Part shown: in pieces, positions 1-7,663 of the stretch
Numbering within the stretch: the first letter of the stretch is position 1
How the letters are laid out: every line of letters starts with the position of its first letter
Assembly (NCBI GenBank): GCA_025929895.1
Contig: JAICPI010000009.1
Coordinates: 1-61,581, forward strand
Source: Thermoleophilia bacterium
GTDB lineage: Bacteria; Actinomycetota; Thermoleophilia; Gaiellales; Gaiellaceae
Direction of reading: 5' to 3'
Length of the DNA: 61,581 nt
Notes under the pieces: model-generated
What the model saw: only the letters and a program-made list of their open reading frames with translations
Databases searched by the model: none
What the model was told of the DNA's origin: nothing
Program-made: the position numbers and the translations under genes

Positions 1-1109
1 ATCCGCTTCGCCTTCGGCGAGTCGGAGTACATCGGGATGCGGATGCACGCGGAGCGGTTGCGCTGCGAGTAGACGAGGTTGACCGTCGCCTCGTAGCCGG
101 GCACGAGTCGGCGGTACGAGTTCGTCGTCGGCGCGCAGAAGGCGAGCAGTGCCGGCGCGTGCGCGAGCAGGCCGCCGATGTACGCGCGCGCGAGCTGCGA
201 GAGCCCCGCGTAGCCCGACTTGTCGGCCATCAGCGGCGTGCCCTCCTTCCAGAGGGACTGGTGCGTGTGCATGCCGGAGCCGTTGTCGCCGAAGATCGGC
301 TTCGGCATGAACGTGACGGTCTTCCCGGCCGCGCGCGCGACGTTCTTGACGACGTACTTGTAGGTCAGCACCTGGTCCGCCATGCGCGTCAGCTCGCCGT
401 AGCGGAGGTCGATCTCGCACTGGCCGGCCGACGCGACCTCGTGGTGGTGGAACTCGCACGGGATCCCCAGGCGCTCGAGCGTCAGCACCATCCGCGTGCG
501 GAGGTCGCTCAGGGTGTCGTGCGGCGCCGGCGGGAAGTAGCCCTCCTTCTCGCGGATCGTGTTCCCGAGGCCGGGCCTGCCCGAGTTCCAGTACCCCTCG
601 GCCGAGTCGACGGCGTAGTGCGACGTGTTCGGGCCGAGCTCGTACGAGACCTCGTCGAAGACGAAGAACTCGCACTCGGGTCCGAAGTACGCCGTGTCGG
701 CGACTCCGGTCTCGCGCAGGTACGCCTCTGCGCGCTTCGCGACGAGCCGCGGGTCCTTGTCGTAGGCCTCGCCGGTCAGGGGGTCCCGGATCTCGCAGAG
801 GAGCGAGAGGGTGGGCGCCTCGGCAAAGGGATCGAGGATCGCGCTCGTCGGGTCGGGCATGAGCAGCATGTCGGACTCGCTGATCCCCTGCCAGCCGCGG
901 ATCGACGAGCCGTCGAAGCCGAGTCCCTCGTCGAAGGCCGACTCGTCGAACGACGTGACCGGCAGCGTCATGTGCTGCCAGCGACCGAAGAGGTCGCAGA
1001 ACTTCAGGTCGACCATCCGGGCGCGGGTCTCGCTCGCCCACTCGAGCGCCTCGCGCGCGTCGGGCTGCGTCCCGTTCGCCAGGTAGTGCCTCGTCTCCAA
1101 CTCCGACAT
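1..1109 (-). CDS. glnA: Glutamine synthetase type I, beta-like (C-terminus cut by window edge)
   Basis: Cytosolic enzyme of ammonia assimilation: glutamate + NH3 + ATP to glutamine. About 369 residues are visible and the C-terminus lies beyond base 1. Family motifs in order: [58 protein letters not shown] (metal and ATP sites) and [12 protein letters not shown]. The insertion after the ECEFF segment ([11 protein letters not shown]...GYWNSGRP) is typical of GSI-beta, the class usually regulated by adenylylation; the adenylylated Tyr would be in the missing part. Start ATG at 1109 has a strong GAGGAGG Shine-Dalgarno. It lies downstream of the HtrA-like protease, separated by a leader with an intrinsic terminator (1136-1167), so expression is probably controlled by termination. 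A second, alpha-type synthetase is at 5251. Confidence 0.96.
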   Translation of the reverse strand, partial: MSELETRHYLANGTQPDAREALEWASETRARMVDLKFCDLFGRWQHMTLPVTSFDESAFDEGLGFDGSSIRGWQGISESDMLLMPDPTSAILDPFAEAPTLSLLCEIRDPLTGEAYDKDPRLVAKRAEAYLRETGVADTAYFGPECEFFVFDEVSYELGPNTSHYAVDSAEGYWNSGRPGLGNTIREKEGYFPPAPHDTLSDLRTRMVLTLERLGIPCEFHHHEVASAGQCEIDLRYGELTRMADQVLTYKYVVKNVARAAGKTVTFMPKPIFGDNGSGMHTHQSLWKEGTPLMADKSGYAGLSQLARAYIGGLLAHAPALLAFCAPTTNSYRRLVPGYEATVNLVYSQRNRSACIRIPMYSDSPKAKR

Positions 1110-1135
1110 CTCCGCCTCCTCGGCTTCGGACCACG

Positions 1136-1167
1136 AAAAAAGCCCCAGGACCTGTTGGTCCCGAGGC
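1136..1167 (-). terminator. Intrinsic terminator inside the glnA-beta leader
   Basis: On the minus strand an 11-bp stem (GCCTCGGGACC with GGTCCTGGGGC, two G-U pairs) has an AACA loop and is followed at once by six T residues and CG. It ends only about 26 nt before the glutamine synthetase start, so it acts on that gene's own transcript. The proximal stem and the T-tract are identical to the terminator before the second synthetase (5199-5233), while the distal stem differs with compensating changes. Confidence 0.85.
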
Positions 1168-1180
1168 CTCATTGCCTCGG
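1161..1180 (-). promoter_or_regulatory. Candidate ANTAR-type antiterminator hairpin (P2) of glnA-beta
   Basis: On the minus strand CCGAGGC and GCCTCGG form a perfect 7-bp stem closing the hexaloop AATGAG. Known ANTAR RNA targets have hexanucleotide loops with A at position 1 and G at position 4; both match. The 3' strand (1161-1167) is also the 5' strand of the terminator stem, so the two structures are mutually exclusive, as in characterised ANTAR antitermination. Binding by an ANTAR protein is inferred, not shown. Confidence 0.6.
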
Positions 1181-1206
1181 CCGCGCACCTCCGGCGGCGC
1201 GCGACC
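1179..1206 (-). promoter_or_regulatory. First leader hairpin (P1) of glnA-beta
   Basis: An 11-bp stem (GGTCGCGCGCC with GGTGCGCGGCC, two wobble pairs) closes a hexaloop GCCGGA. Position 4 of the loop is G as in ANTAR targets, but position 1 is G rather than A. It sits directly before P2, as the first of the paired hairpins does in ANTAR substrates. The predicted transcript start (about 1207) lies immediately at its base. Confidence 0.45.
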
Positions 1207-1214
1207 TGGAGCGC

Positions 1215-1220
1215 ACGTTA
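1215..1220 (-). promoter_or_regulatory. Likely -10 box of glnA-beta
   Basis: TAACGT on the minus strand lies 7 nt before the base of hairpin P1, so RNA would begin at about 1207 and consist of P1, P2, terminator and ribosome binding site. No convincing -35 hexamer is seen; that region is the 3' end of the protease gene. Confidence 0.45.
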
Positions 1221-1240
1221 GCGCAGCGCGCGGACGGAAG

Positions 1241-2032
1241 CTAGCCGCAGCGCCGGAGCTTCAGGCAGACGCGCGCGATCGGGACGGCGAAGTTCACGTT
1301 CTGGGCGCCGCCGGCTACGAGGATCCCGACGATGCGGCCGCTCTTGTCGAGCGCCGGGCCGCCGGAGTTGCCGGGGTTGGCGGCCGCGTCGGTCTGGATC
1401 TCCCGCTTCGTCACGCGGCTGACGACGCCGCTCGTGACGGTGCCCTCGAGGCCGAACGGGCTGCCGATCAGGAGGAGTTGGTCGCCGACGCGCGGTGGCG
1501 CGGTCTGCGCCTCCTGCCAGAGCGGCTGGATTCCGCGGGGCCGGCCGTTCATGCGGATCAGCGCGAGGTCGTTGGCCGGGTCGACGGCGCTCAGCTCGCC
1601 CTGCCAGCCGCCGCCCTTCCGCTTCAGCGTGACGCCGCTGCCGAACATCCCCTCGACGACGTGGTGCGCCGTCAGGACGTAGGTCGAGGACTCGTCCATC
1701 CAGGCGACGAAGCCCGTGCCGAACGACCGCTCGGCCTCCACCGTGAACACGCTCTTCAGCACCCGCGCGGCGAGCGGGGCGATCCCGGCCTCACGGCGCT
1801 CGAGCGTCGTCTCGGCCGAGCCGAGCCGGTCGACGAGCTGCTCGTTCCGGGAGGCGAGCGTCTCGACGCGGGCCTCCATGCGGGCCACCTCGGTGCGCAG
1901 GAGGCGCCGGTCGGAGGCGAGGGTCAAGTAGGCCGCGGCGGAGATCAGGACCGCGACCACGCCGAGCGCCACCGCGACCAGCGGCAGCGTGCGTCCCTGC
2001 GGACGGCGGTCGTCCCAGCTCTCGTACGACAT
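1241..2032 (-). CDS. Membrane-anchored trypsin-like serine protease (HtrA/DegP-like)
   Basis: A 263-residue predicted extracytoplasmic protease. One N-terminal transmembrane segment (about residues 15-36, LPLVAVALGVVAVLISAAAY) is followed by a coiled-coil-like stretch (SDRRLLRTEVARMEARVE...) and a trypsin fold. The catalytic triad is visible: His in VLTAHHVVEG, Asp in DPANDLALIRM and Ser in NPGNSGGPAL. No PDZ domain follows, so it is shorter than classical DegP. Start ATG at 2032 is chosen because the hydrophobic anchor begins just after it; an open frame extends far upstream but looks non-coding. The stop at 1241 is 131 nt before the glutamine synthetase start. The substrate is unknown. Confidence 0.88.
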   Translation of the reverse strand: MSYESWDDRRPQGRTLPLVAVALGVVAVLISAAAYLTLASDRRLLRTEVARMEARVETLASRNEQLVDRLGSAETTLERREAGIAPLAARVLKSVFTVEAERSFGTGFVAWMDESSTYVLTAHHVVEGMFGSGVTLKRKGGGWQGELSAVDPANDLALIRMNGRPRGIQPLWQEAQTAPPRVGDQLLLIGSPFGLEGTVTSGVVSRVTKREIQTDAAANPGNSGGPALDKSGRIVGILVAGGAQNVNFAVPIARVCLKLRRCG

Positions 2033-2233
2033 GGCCCCATTCCGTCCTCGGCACGCGAGGACTCGCCCGAGTCCCCCGGCGGAGGCATTTGTGCTCCGAC
2101 CGGGATGGCTGCTAGCCTCCTGGCCTGATGTTGCTCTTCGGCTGAGTCCGCCACGCGCAGGCCCGCGCACCTCCACTCGGGGGTGCGGCTCACGCGTACT
2201 CGTTCTCGCCCGATTCGACCGAAGGAGCAACCC

Positions 2234-3091
2234 ATGTTGGACACAGCCGAGGAGATCACGATCGCACCCGTCCCGGGGAACGGCTCGGTGACGGCGGTCG
2301 AGGTCGTCGATCTCCGCAAGGAGTTCGTCCGGCGCAAGAAGCGCAAGACGGGCTTCGGCCGCGAGCGCAAGCGCGTCGCCGCGCTCGACGGCATCACGTT
2401 CACGATGCGCAAGGGCGAGACGCTCGCGATCCTGGGCCAGAACGGCTCGGGCAAGTCGACGCTCGTCCGGCTGCTCTCGACGCTGCTCCTCAGCGACGGC
2501 GGGAGCGTGCGCATCTTCGGGCACGACGCCTACCGCGAGCACCGCGCCGTCAGGCGCCTCGTCAACCGCGTCTCGGTCGAGGCGAGCTTCTTCAAGAAGA
2601 TGTCCGCGACCGAGAACCTGAGCTACGCCGCGCGCTTCTACGGGATGGCGCCGTCCCAGACCCGCGACCGCATCCCGGAGATCCTCGAGCGCGTCGGCTT
2701 CCCGCGGGACCGGCTCGGCGACTCGATGGAGAACCTCTCGCGCGGCACCCAGCAGAAGGTCGCGCTCGCCCGGGCGCTCTTGACCTCGCCGGTGCTGCTC
2801 CTGCTCGACGAGCCGACCACCGGGCTCGACCCGCGCTCGAAGCTCGAGGTGCAGCAGTTCATCCGCGAGATCCGAGAGTCGCACGACGCGACCGTGCTCC
2901 TCTGCACGCACGACCTCGCCGAGGCCGAGACGCTCGCCGAGCGGATCGGGATCCTCGACGCGGGCCGGCTGATCGCCCTCGCCCCCGCCGACGAGCTCAA
3001 GGCGCGCTACGGGACCGAGACGCTCGAGGAGGCGTTCTTCGCCGCCACCGGCAAGACGCTCGAGGACGAGGGAGAGGAGGACGACGAGTGA
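2234..3091 (+). CDS. ABC transporter ATP-binding protein
   Basis: A 285-residue nucleotide-binding subunit of an ABC-2 type exporter. Walker A is GQNGSGKST, the Q-loop region is VSVEASFF, the signature is a divergent LSRGTQQK and Walker B is LLLLDEPTTGLD, followed by the switch His in CTHDLAEAE. Between the first strand and the Walker A lies a basic insert (RRKKRKTGFGRERKR). Start ATG at 2234 has a GAAGGAG ribosome site 6-8 nt upstream; an in-frame ATG at 2183 lacks one. The C-terminus is acidic (EDEGEEDDE). The stop overlaps the GTG of the permease by 4 nt, so the two form one transporter. The substrate is not deducible; drug or lipid export is usual for this group. Confidence 0.92.
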   Translation: MLDTAEEITIAPVPGNGSVTAVEVVDLRKEFVRRKKRKTGFGRERKRVAALDGITFTMRKGETLAILGQNGSGKSTLVRLLSTLLLSDGGSVRIFGHDAYREHRAVRRLVNRVSVEASFFKKMSATENLSYAARFYGMAPSQTRDRIPEILERVGFPRDRLGDSMENLSRGTQQKVALARALLTSPVLLLLDEPTTGLDPRSKLEVQQFIREIRESHDATVLLCTHDLAEAETLAERIGILDAGRLIALAPADELKARYGTETLEEAFFAATGKTLEDEGEEDDE

Positions 3092-3921
3092 AGGGCGCGG
3101 CCTCAACCATGAGGGCCGAGCTGATCGGCCTCGCCGGCGTGGTCGAGCGCAACGTCTACCTGACGAAGCGGTACTTCCTCTGGGACGTCGCGTTCTTCCT
3201 CTGGACCGTCGCGAACACGCTGACGATCGTCTTCATCGCGAAGGGGTTCGAGGCGACCGGTGCGACGCTCGACGTCGACCGCGCGACGACCTCGCTCCTG
3301 ATCGGCGCGGTCATCTGGGCCTACCTCGGGATCATCTTCGAGTTCCTGACCGAGACGGTCGCGTGGGAGCGCTGGGAGGGCACGATCGAGTACACGTTCA
3401 TGGCGCCGCTCTCGCGTGCGATGCACCTCGCGGGCCAGGGCGTGTTCGCGATCATCTACGGGCTCGCCCGCGCCGCGCTGCTCTTCGCCGTCGTCGCGTT
3501 CTTCTTCGACCTCAGCCTCCCGAACGCGAACTTCCTGGCCGCGCTGCTCGTCGTCGCGGTGGCCTCGATCTCGTTCATCGGGATCGGGATGATGACGTCG
3601 GTGATGCCGCTGATCTCCCCGGAGAAGGGGATGCAGCTCGGCTTCATCGCCCAGGGAGTCCTGCTCGTCGTCTCGGGCGTCTACTACCCCGTGGAGGTGC
3701 TGCCGCAGTGGATGCAGTGGATCGCGACGATCTCGCCCGCGACCTATGCGCTCGAAGGTGCGCGAGCGGCGATCATGGAGGGCGCCGGTGTCACGTCCAT
3801 GTGGGAGCACGTCTGGCCGCTGATCATCATCGGGGTCGTTTCCGTGCCGCTCGGCCTGTGGGTGTTCTCGCGCGGTGAGCGGTACGCCAAGCACCACGGC
3901 AAGCTCAAGCGGTCCGGGTAG
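3088..3921 (+). CDS. ABC-2 type transporter permease
   Basis: A 277-residue integral membrane protein with six predicted membrane segments and the ABC-2 pattern, including the late SPATYALEGAR motif found in daunorubicin-type export permeases. GTG at 3088 overlaps the ATPase stop (GTGA), implying translational coupling; ATG at 3109 is an alternative start. It would form a homodimeric channel with the ATPase encoded just upstream. Its 3' end overlaps the predicted start of the following MFS gene by 47 nt. Confidence 0.9.
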   Translation: MKGAASTMRAELIGLAGVVERNVYLTKRYFLWDVAFFLWTVANTLTIVFIAKGFEATGATLDVDRATTSLLIGAVIWAYLGIIFEFLTETVAWERWEGTIEYTFMAPLSRAMHLAGQGVFAIIYGLARAALLFAVVAFFFDLSLPNANFLAALLVVAVASISFIGIGMMTSVMPLISPEKGMQLGFIAQGVLLVVSGVYYPVEVLPQWMQWIATISPATYALEGARAAIMEGAGVTSMWEHVWPLIIIGVVSVPLGLWVFSRGERYAKHHGKLKRSG

Positions 3922-5164
3922 CCGGAGACGGCCGAAGATCCTGGAGCCCTTCCGGTTCCGGGACTTCGCCCTCTACTGGATCGCCCGGACCGTCTCCTTC
4001 GTCGGCGACGGCGTCATGACGGTCGCGCTCCCGTGGCAGGTCTACGAGCTGACCGACTCGCCGGCGGCGATGGGGGTCGTGGGCGCGATCCAGACGGCGT
4101 CGATCCTCGCCTTCGTGCTCATCGGCGGCGTGGCCGCCGATCGCATCGAGCGGAAGAAGGTGATCATCGTCGCGGACCTCGCCCGCGCGCTCGCGGCCGG
4201 AGCGGTCGGGTTGCTCGCGATCGACGGATCCCTCGAGCTCTGGCACCTCGGGCCGCTCGTCGTCGTCTTCGGCGTCGCGCAGGCCTTCGCCGGCCCGGCG
4301 TTCGGCTCGATCGTCCCGCAGCTCGTGCCCGACCACATGCTCCTGCAGGCCAACTCCGCGCTCCTGACCGTCAACCCGATCGCCTTTCGTTTCGTCGGGC
4401 CGGCGCTCGGGGGCGTCGTCATCGCGGCCGCGGGGACCGGGGCCGCATTCCTGCTCGATGCGGGATCCTTCGTGCTCGGCGCGGTCGCGATCGCGCTGCT
4501 CGCCGCGCGCCCGGCGGCGCGCCTCCTCGAGGAGGGCGAGCGTCGGACCGTGGTGCAGGACATCCGCGAGGGGGTCGCGTACGTGCGCGGCCGCTCCTGG
4601 CTCTGGGGCACGCTCACCTGGAACCTGTTCGTGCTGCCTCTGACCTGGGCGCCCTACGTCGTGCTCCTCCCGCACCTCGTCAAGAACGACCTCGGCGGCG
4701 ACGCGCAGAGCCTCGGCTTCATCTTCGCCGCGGGTGGGGTGAGTGCTGTCCTCACCTCGCTCGTCCTCTCGCAGACGCGAATCCCGCGCCGGCACACCAC
4801 CTTCATGTATGCGATGTTCGGCTTCGGCGTGCTCGACCTCGCGTTCTACGCGCTGACGCAGGCGCCGTGGCAGGCGATGGCCGTCGCGTTCGTCGCCGAG
4901 TGCGGGTTCATCTCGGGCGTGACGGTCTGGAGCACGCTGCTGCAGAAGGCGGTCCCCGGGGCCATGCTCGGCCGCGTCCGCAGCCTCGACTGGATGACGG
5001 CCACCGCCCTGACGCCGCTCGCGTTCGCGGGCGTCGGCCAGCTCTCCGAGACCGTCGGCGTCCGCCCCGTCATGGCCGCCTGCGGGATCGCCGCGAGCCT
5101 CCTGACGATCGCGATCTTCCTGCTCCCGGGGATGCGGGCGCTCGAGGGGAAGATCTCCCTCTGA
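3875..5164 (+). CDS. MFS transporter (EntS/MFS_3-like exporter)
   Basis: A 429-residue major facilitator with about 12 membrane segments. FRDFALYWIARTVSFVGDGV at the first helix and GGVAADRIERKKVIIVADLAR between helices 2 and 3 (the MFS signature loop) resemble the enterobactin-exporter-like MFS_3 family. The only early start is GTG 3875, which lies inside the 3' end of the permease; no ATG or GTG is available in frame until well into the first helix, so this overlap is probably real. The stop at 5162-5164 lies 86 nt before the second glutamine synthetase. The substrate is unknown. Confidence 0.88.
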   Translation: MSGTPSTTASSSGPGSRRRPKILEPFRFRDFALYWIARTVSFVGDGVMTVALPWQVYELTDSPAAMGVVGAIQTASILAFVLIGGVAADRIERKKVIIVADLARALAAGAVGLLAIDGSLELWHLGPLVVVFGVAQAFAGPAFGSIVPQLVPDHMLLQANSALLTVNPIAFRFVGPALGGVVIAAAGTGAAFLLDAGSFVLGAVAIALLAARPAARLLEEGERRTVVQDIREGVAYVRGRSWLWGTLTWNLFVLPLTWAPYVVLLPHLVKNDLGGDAQSLGFIFAAGGVSAVLTSLVLSQTRIPRRHTTFMYAMFGFGVLDLAFYALTQAPWQAMAVAFVAECGFISGVTVWSTLLQKAVPGAMLGRVRSLDWMTATALTPLAFAGVGQLSETVGVRPVMAACGIAASLLTIAIFLLPGMRALEGKISL

Positions 5165-5169
5165 GCGTG

Positions 5170-5175
5170 TAGACT
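5170..5175 (+). promoter_or_regulatory. Likely -10 box of glnA-alpha
   Basis: TAGACT lies 6 nt before base 5182, the first base of the leader hairpin. The predicted RNA would therefore start with that hairpin and run straight into the terminator at 5199-5233. Confidence 0.45.
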
Positions 5176-5181
5176 GCTCCC

Positions 5182-5207
5182 GTCCGGTAGGCGACGTTGC
5201 CTCGGGC
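5182..5207 (+). promoter_or_regulatory. Alternative leader hairpin of glnA-alpha (candidate antiterminator)
   Basis: AGGC (5189-5192) pairs with GCCT (5199-5202) around hexaloop GACGTT, and after a 2-nt bulge GTCCG pairs with CGGGC. Loop position 4 is G as in ANTAR targets; position 1 is G, not A. Its 3' strand is the 5' strand of the terminator, so the two folds exclude each other. It is weaker than the equivalent in the beta-type leader. Confidence 0.45.
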
Positions 5208-5233
5208 GCGACGATCGCGCCTGGGGCTTTTTT
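5199..5233 (+). terminator. Intrinsic terminator inside the glnA-alpha leader
   Basis: A 13-bp stem (GCCTCGGGCGCGA with TCGCGCCTGGGGC, two G-U pairs) has a CGA loop and is followed directly by TTTTTT and CG. It ends 17 nt before the ATG. The lower stem and T-tract are the same as in the leader of the other synthetase gene, while the upper stem has different but still complementary bases. Confidence 0.85.
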
Positions 5234-5250
5234 CGTTTTCAGGAGGCGAT

Positions 5251-6615
5251 ATGGCGCAGGTGGAAACGCGGAACAGGGCGACGTCGAGCGAGCAGGCCCG
5301 CAAGGAGGTCCTCGATCGCGCTGCCAAGGAGAAGGCCGAGTTCGTGCTGCTCTGGTTCACCGACCTCGAGGGGCACCTGAAGAGCTTCGCGATCACGCCC
5401 GAGGAGCTCGAGGACGCGCTCGACGACGGGATGGGCTTCGACGGCTCGTCGATCACGGGCTTCAACGCGATCGAGGAGTCGGACATGGTCGCGATTCCCG
5501 ACCCGGCGACCTTTCAGGTGATGCCGTGGAAGGAGGGCGAGACCCGCGTCGCGCGGATGATCTGCGACGTCGTCACGCCCGACGGCAAGCCCTACGAGGG
5601 CGACCCGCGCTACGTGCTGCGCCGGGCGCTCGAGCGGATGGAGTCGATGGGCTTCGACACGTTCAACATCGGGCCCGAGCTCGAGTACTTCCTGTTCAAG
5701 GACGACGCCGGCACCGAGACGCTCGACGAGGGCGGCTACTTCGCGATGACGACGATGGACGCGGCGGGCGAGCTCCGCAACGAGACGATCCGCGCGCTCA
5801 CCTCCGTCGGCATCCCGGTCGAGTACCACCACCACGAGGTCGGGCCGTCGCAGCACGAGATCGACATGCGCTTCGCGCCCGCGCTCGACATGGCCGACCA
5901 CACGATCACGTACCGCCTGATCGTCAAGGAGGTCGCGAAGAAGGCGGGGTACCACGCGACGTTCATGCCGAAGCCGATCTTCGGCGAGAACGGGTCGGGG
6001 ATGCACACGCACCAGTCGCTCTTCACCGACGGCCGGAACGCGTTCTTCGACGCCGACGACGAGTGGCACCTGAGCGACGTCGGCAAGGCGTTCATCGCCG
6101 GCCAGCTCCGCCACGCGCGCGAGATGGCTGCCGTGTTCGCGCAGTGGGTCAACTCGTACAAGCGGCTCGTGCCGGGCTACGAGGCGCCGGTGTACGTCGC
6201 GTGGTCGCGGCGGAACCGCTCCGCGCTGATCCGGATCCCGCTCTACAAGCCGGGTGCGGAGCAGGCGACGCGCGCCGAGCTGCGCTGCCCCGACCCGGCC
6301 TGCAACCCGTACCTCACCTTCGCCGCGCTTCTGCACGCGGGCCTCGAGGGGATCGAGAAGGGCTACGAGCTGCCGGAGCCGATGGAGACGAACCTCTACC
6401 ACCTGACGCCCGAGCAGCGCCGCGAGCGGGGGATCGTCTCGCTCCCGGAGACCCTCGGCGAGGCGATCGACGAGCTCTCGCAGTCGGAGCTGATGCGGAA
6501 CGCCCTCGGGCCGCACATCTTTGACCGCTACGTCGAGCTGAAGCGCAAGGAGTGGGACGAGTACCGCGTCCAGCTCACCGAGTGGGAAATGGAGAAGTAT
6601 TTGGCCGTTCTGTAA
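5251..6615 (+). CDS. glnA: Glutamine synthetase type I, alpha-like
   Basis: A 454-residue glutamine synthetase, full length for the shorter GSI-alpha class. Motifs: [78 protein letters not shown] and the C-terminal IFDRYVELKRKEWDEYRVQ typical of Thermotoga/Bacillus-type enzymes. The NLYHLTPEQR segment keeps a Tyr at the adenylylation position of beta enzymes, but the surroundings are alpha-like, so adenylylation is doubtful. ATG at 5251 has AGGAGG 5 nt upstream. Together with the truncated beta enzyme at 1-1109 the locus carries two synthetase classes under matching terminator leaders. Confidence 0.97.
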   Translation: MAQVETRNRATSSEQARKEVLDRAAKEKAEFVLLWFTDLEGHLKSFAITPEELEDALDDGMGFDGSSITGFNAIEESDMVAIPDPATFQVMPWKEGETRVARMICDVVTPDGKPYEGDPRYVLRRALERMESMGFDTFNIGPELEYFLFKDDAGTETLDEGGYFAMTTMDAAGELRNETIRALTSVGIPVEYHHHEVGPSQHEIDMRFAPALDMADHTITYRLIVKEVAKKAGYHATFMPKPIFGENGSGMHTHQSLFTDGRNAFFDADDEWHLSDVGKAFIAGQLRHAREMAAVFAQWVNSYKRLVPGYEAPVYVAWSRRNRSALIRIPLYKPGAEQATRAELRCPDPACNPYLTFAALLHAGLEGIEKGYELPEPMETNLYHLTPEQRRERGIVSLPETLGEAIDELSQSELMRNALGPHIFDRYVELKRKEWDEYRVQLTEWEMEKYLAVL

Positions 6616-6628
6616 GGCCTTGAGCTTC

Positions 6629-6833
6629 CCGGGCCGGTGCGAAAGGATGGTCGCTCCGGCCCGGAGCGCTCTGCGGCGAACGGGTCGGCAACTGACGGCC
6701 GATCGCGGGGCGCTCTCTTGAGGACGCCCCGTGGTCGTTGTGACGTGGGGGGAACCCGTGGTTCCCCTACGAGCCCCTCCTTCTTCGCACCGATCCATCG
6801 CGCTCTCGGGATCCGGCCGGGCAAAGCCCGGCC
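6629..6833. other. Run of four strong hairpins between convergent genes
   Basis: The 247-nt gap between the glutamine synthetase and the convergent PRC-barrel gene contains four inverted repeats in a row: CCGGGCCGG/CCGGCCCGG (6629-6664), CGGGGCG/CGCCCCG (6706-6731), GGGGAACC/GGTTCCCC with loop CGT (6749-6767) and GGCCGGGC/GCCCGGCC with loop AAA (6815-6833). The last looks like a terminator for either strand. The rest could be a structured RNA; I do not recognise a known class. Confidence 0.6.
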
Positions 6834-6862
6834 TTCGCGGCGACTGGTCGTGTCCGCCGCTG

Positions 6863-7117
6863 TTAGAGGAAGGAGCGGATGCGCTCGCGCGGGATGCGGA
6901 GGCCGATGACGCCGCTCGTGGCGTCGATCTGCTCGATCTCCTCGACCGGCACGAGGTGCCGGCGGCGCGCGAAGAAGCCCTTGCGAACCGCGACGGCGTC
7001 GGGCTCGTCGGGGCGCGTCCCGTACATGGGCGACTCGACCTTGCCGATCACGCGGCCCCGGGAGTCGGCGACGATGTAGCCGGTGGTGCCGCGGAGGTCG
7101 TAGGCGAGTGCGCTCAC
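6863..7117 (-). CDS. Small PRC-barrel-like protein
   Basis: An 84-residue protein resembling a PRC-barrel domain: GYIVADSRGRVIGKVESPM, then an Arg-rich GFFARRRHLVPVEEIEQID and a final strand GVIGLRIPRERI. PRC-barrels occur in RNA-processing and photosynthetic-reaction-centre proteins and as free small proteins of unknown role in actinobacteria. Start GTG 7117 is supported by a TAGGTT box 7 nt upstream and no ribosome site, suggesting a leaderless message. The gene converges on the glutamine synthetase. Confidence 0.7.
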   Translation of the reverse strand: MSALAYDLRGTTGYIVADSRGRVIGKVESPMYGTRPDEPDAVAVRKGFFARRRHLVPVEEIEQIDATSGVIGLRIPRERIRSFL

Positions 7118-7124
7118 TGACCCG

Positions 7125-7130
7125 AACCTA
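7125..7130 (-). promoter_or_regulatory. Leaderless -10 box of the PRC-barrel gene
   Basis: TAGGTT on the minus strand is 7 nt from the GTG start at 7117 with no Shine-Dalgarno between. Confidence 0.4.
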
Positions 7131-7192
7131 TTCCCCGCCTGTGGGGAAAATCCCGCCTCTGCGGTAAGGGTTTTGTAAGCGGCCGGACGCGG

Positions 7193-7663
7193 CTAGTCGG
7201 GCTTCGCGCTCATCGCCCAGACCGCGACCAGGTAGGCCGCGAGGACGACGGTCGCGAGGACGGCCGCGATCCGGACGAGGGTGCTCGGCGCCGGCGCGTC
7301 GGCGCGGCGCATGCGGCGCACGCCCAGGCCGGACAGGATGATCGCGATCAGGAGGAGCAGGCCGCCGGCCTCCGCCGTGACGTAGCCGATGCCGAGCCAC
7401 GCCGGCTCCTCCGTGTCGCCGTCGAAGCCCTCCTTCGAGGCGATCCACTGCCCTGCGATCCGCATCAACCACCACGACGGGAAGGCGACGACGAGCAACG
7501 ACCAGAAGCCGAGCCGCGACAGGGTGGTCGAGTCCCGGCGCCAGCCGGCCAGGAACGAGATCACGGCCGTGGTCAGCCCACCCACGAGAACCGACGCGCC
7601 CGCAACGTGCAGGAGGAGCGGGAAGTTCCAGTCGTCCGGCCGGATGGCGGCGAGCGTGCTCAT
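7193..7663 (-). CDS. Predicted four-helix membrane protein (DUF2269-like)
   Basis: A 156-residue membrane protein with about four hydrophobic segments, beginning NFPLLLHVAGASVLVGGL. The early His within a helix and the overall layout resemble DUF2269-type integral membrane proteins; no enzymatic motif is seen. ATG at 7663 overlaps the stop of the upstream membrane gene by 4 nt (ATGA), so the pair is cotranscribed and may form a complex. The function is unknown. Confidence 0.75.
   Translation of the reverse strand: MSTLAAIRPDDWNFPLLLHVAGASVLVGGLTTAVISFLAGWRRDSTTLSRLGFWSLLVVAFPSWWLMRIAGQWIASKEGFDGDTEEPAWLGIGYVTAEAGGLLLLIAIILSGLGVRRMRRADAPAPSTLVRIAAVLATVVLAAYLVAVWAMSAKPD

Noticed and set aside
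2033..2233. Possible regulatory element in the divergent gap between protease and ABC exporter
   Set aside because: Only scattered TAG-type hexamers at unsuitable distances; no convincing repeats or hairpins.
5139..5167. Bulged 11-bp hairpin with loop AAGATC over the MFS stop codon, considered as P1 of the alpha-type glnA leader
   Set aside because: It lies upstream of the predicted start site (about 5182), loop position 4 is A not G, and it has no T-tract; it might matter only for read-through RNA.
1136..5233. Glutamine riboswitch as explanation for the glnA leaders
   Set aside because: The conserved bases of the glutamine-I and -II classes that I know are not recognisable; the hexaloop/terminator overlap fits ANTAR control better.
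5736..6161. Open frames antisense to the alpha-type glutamine synthetase
   Set aside because: Shadow frames with no ribosome site, motifs or sensible composition.
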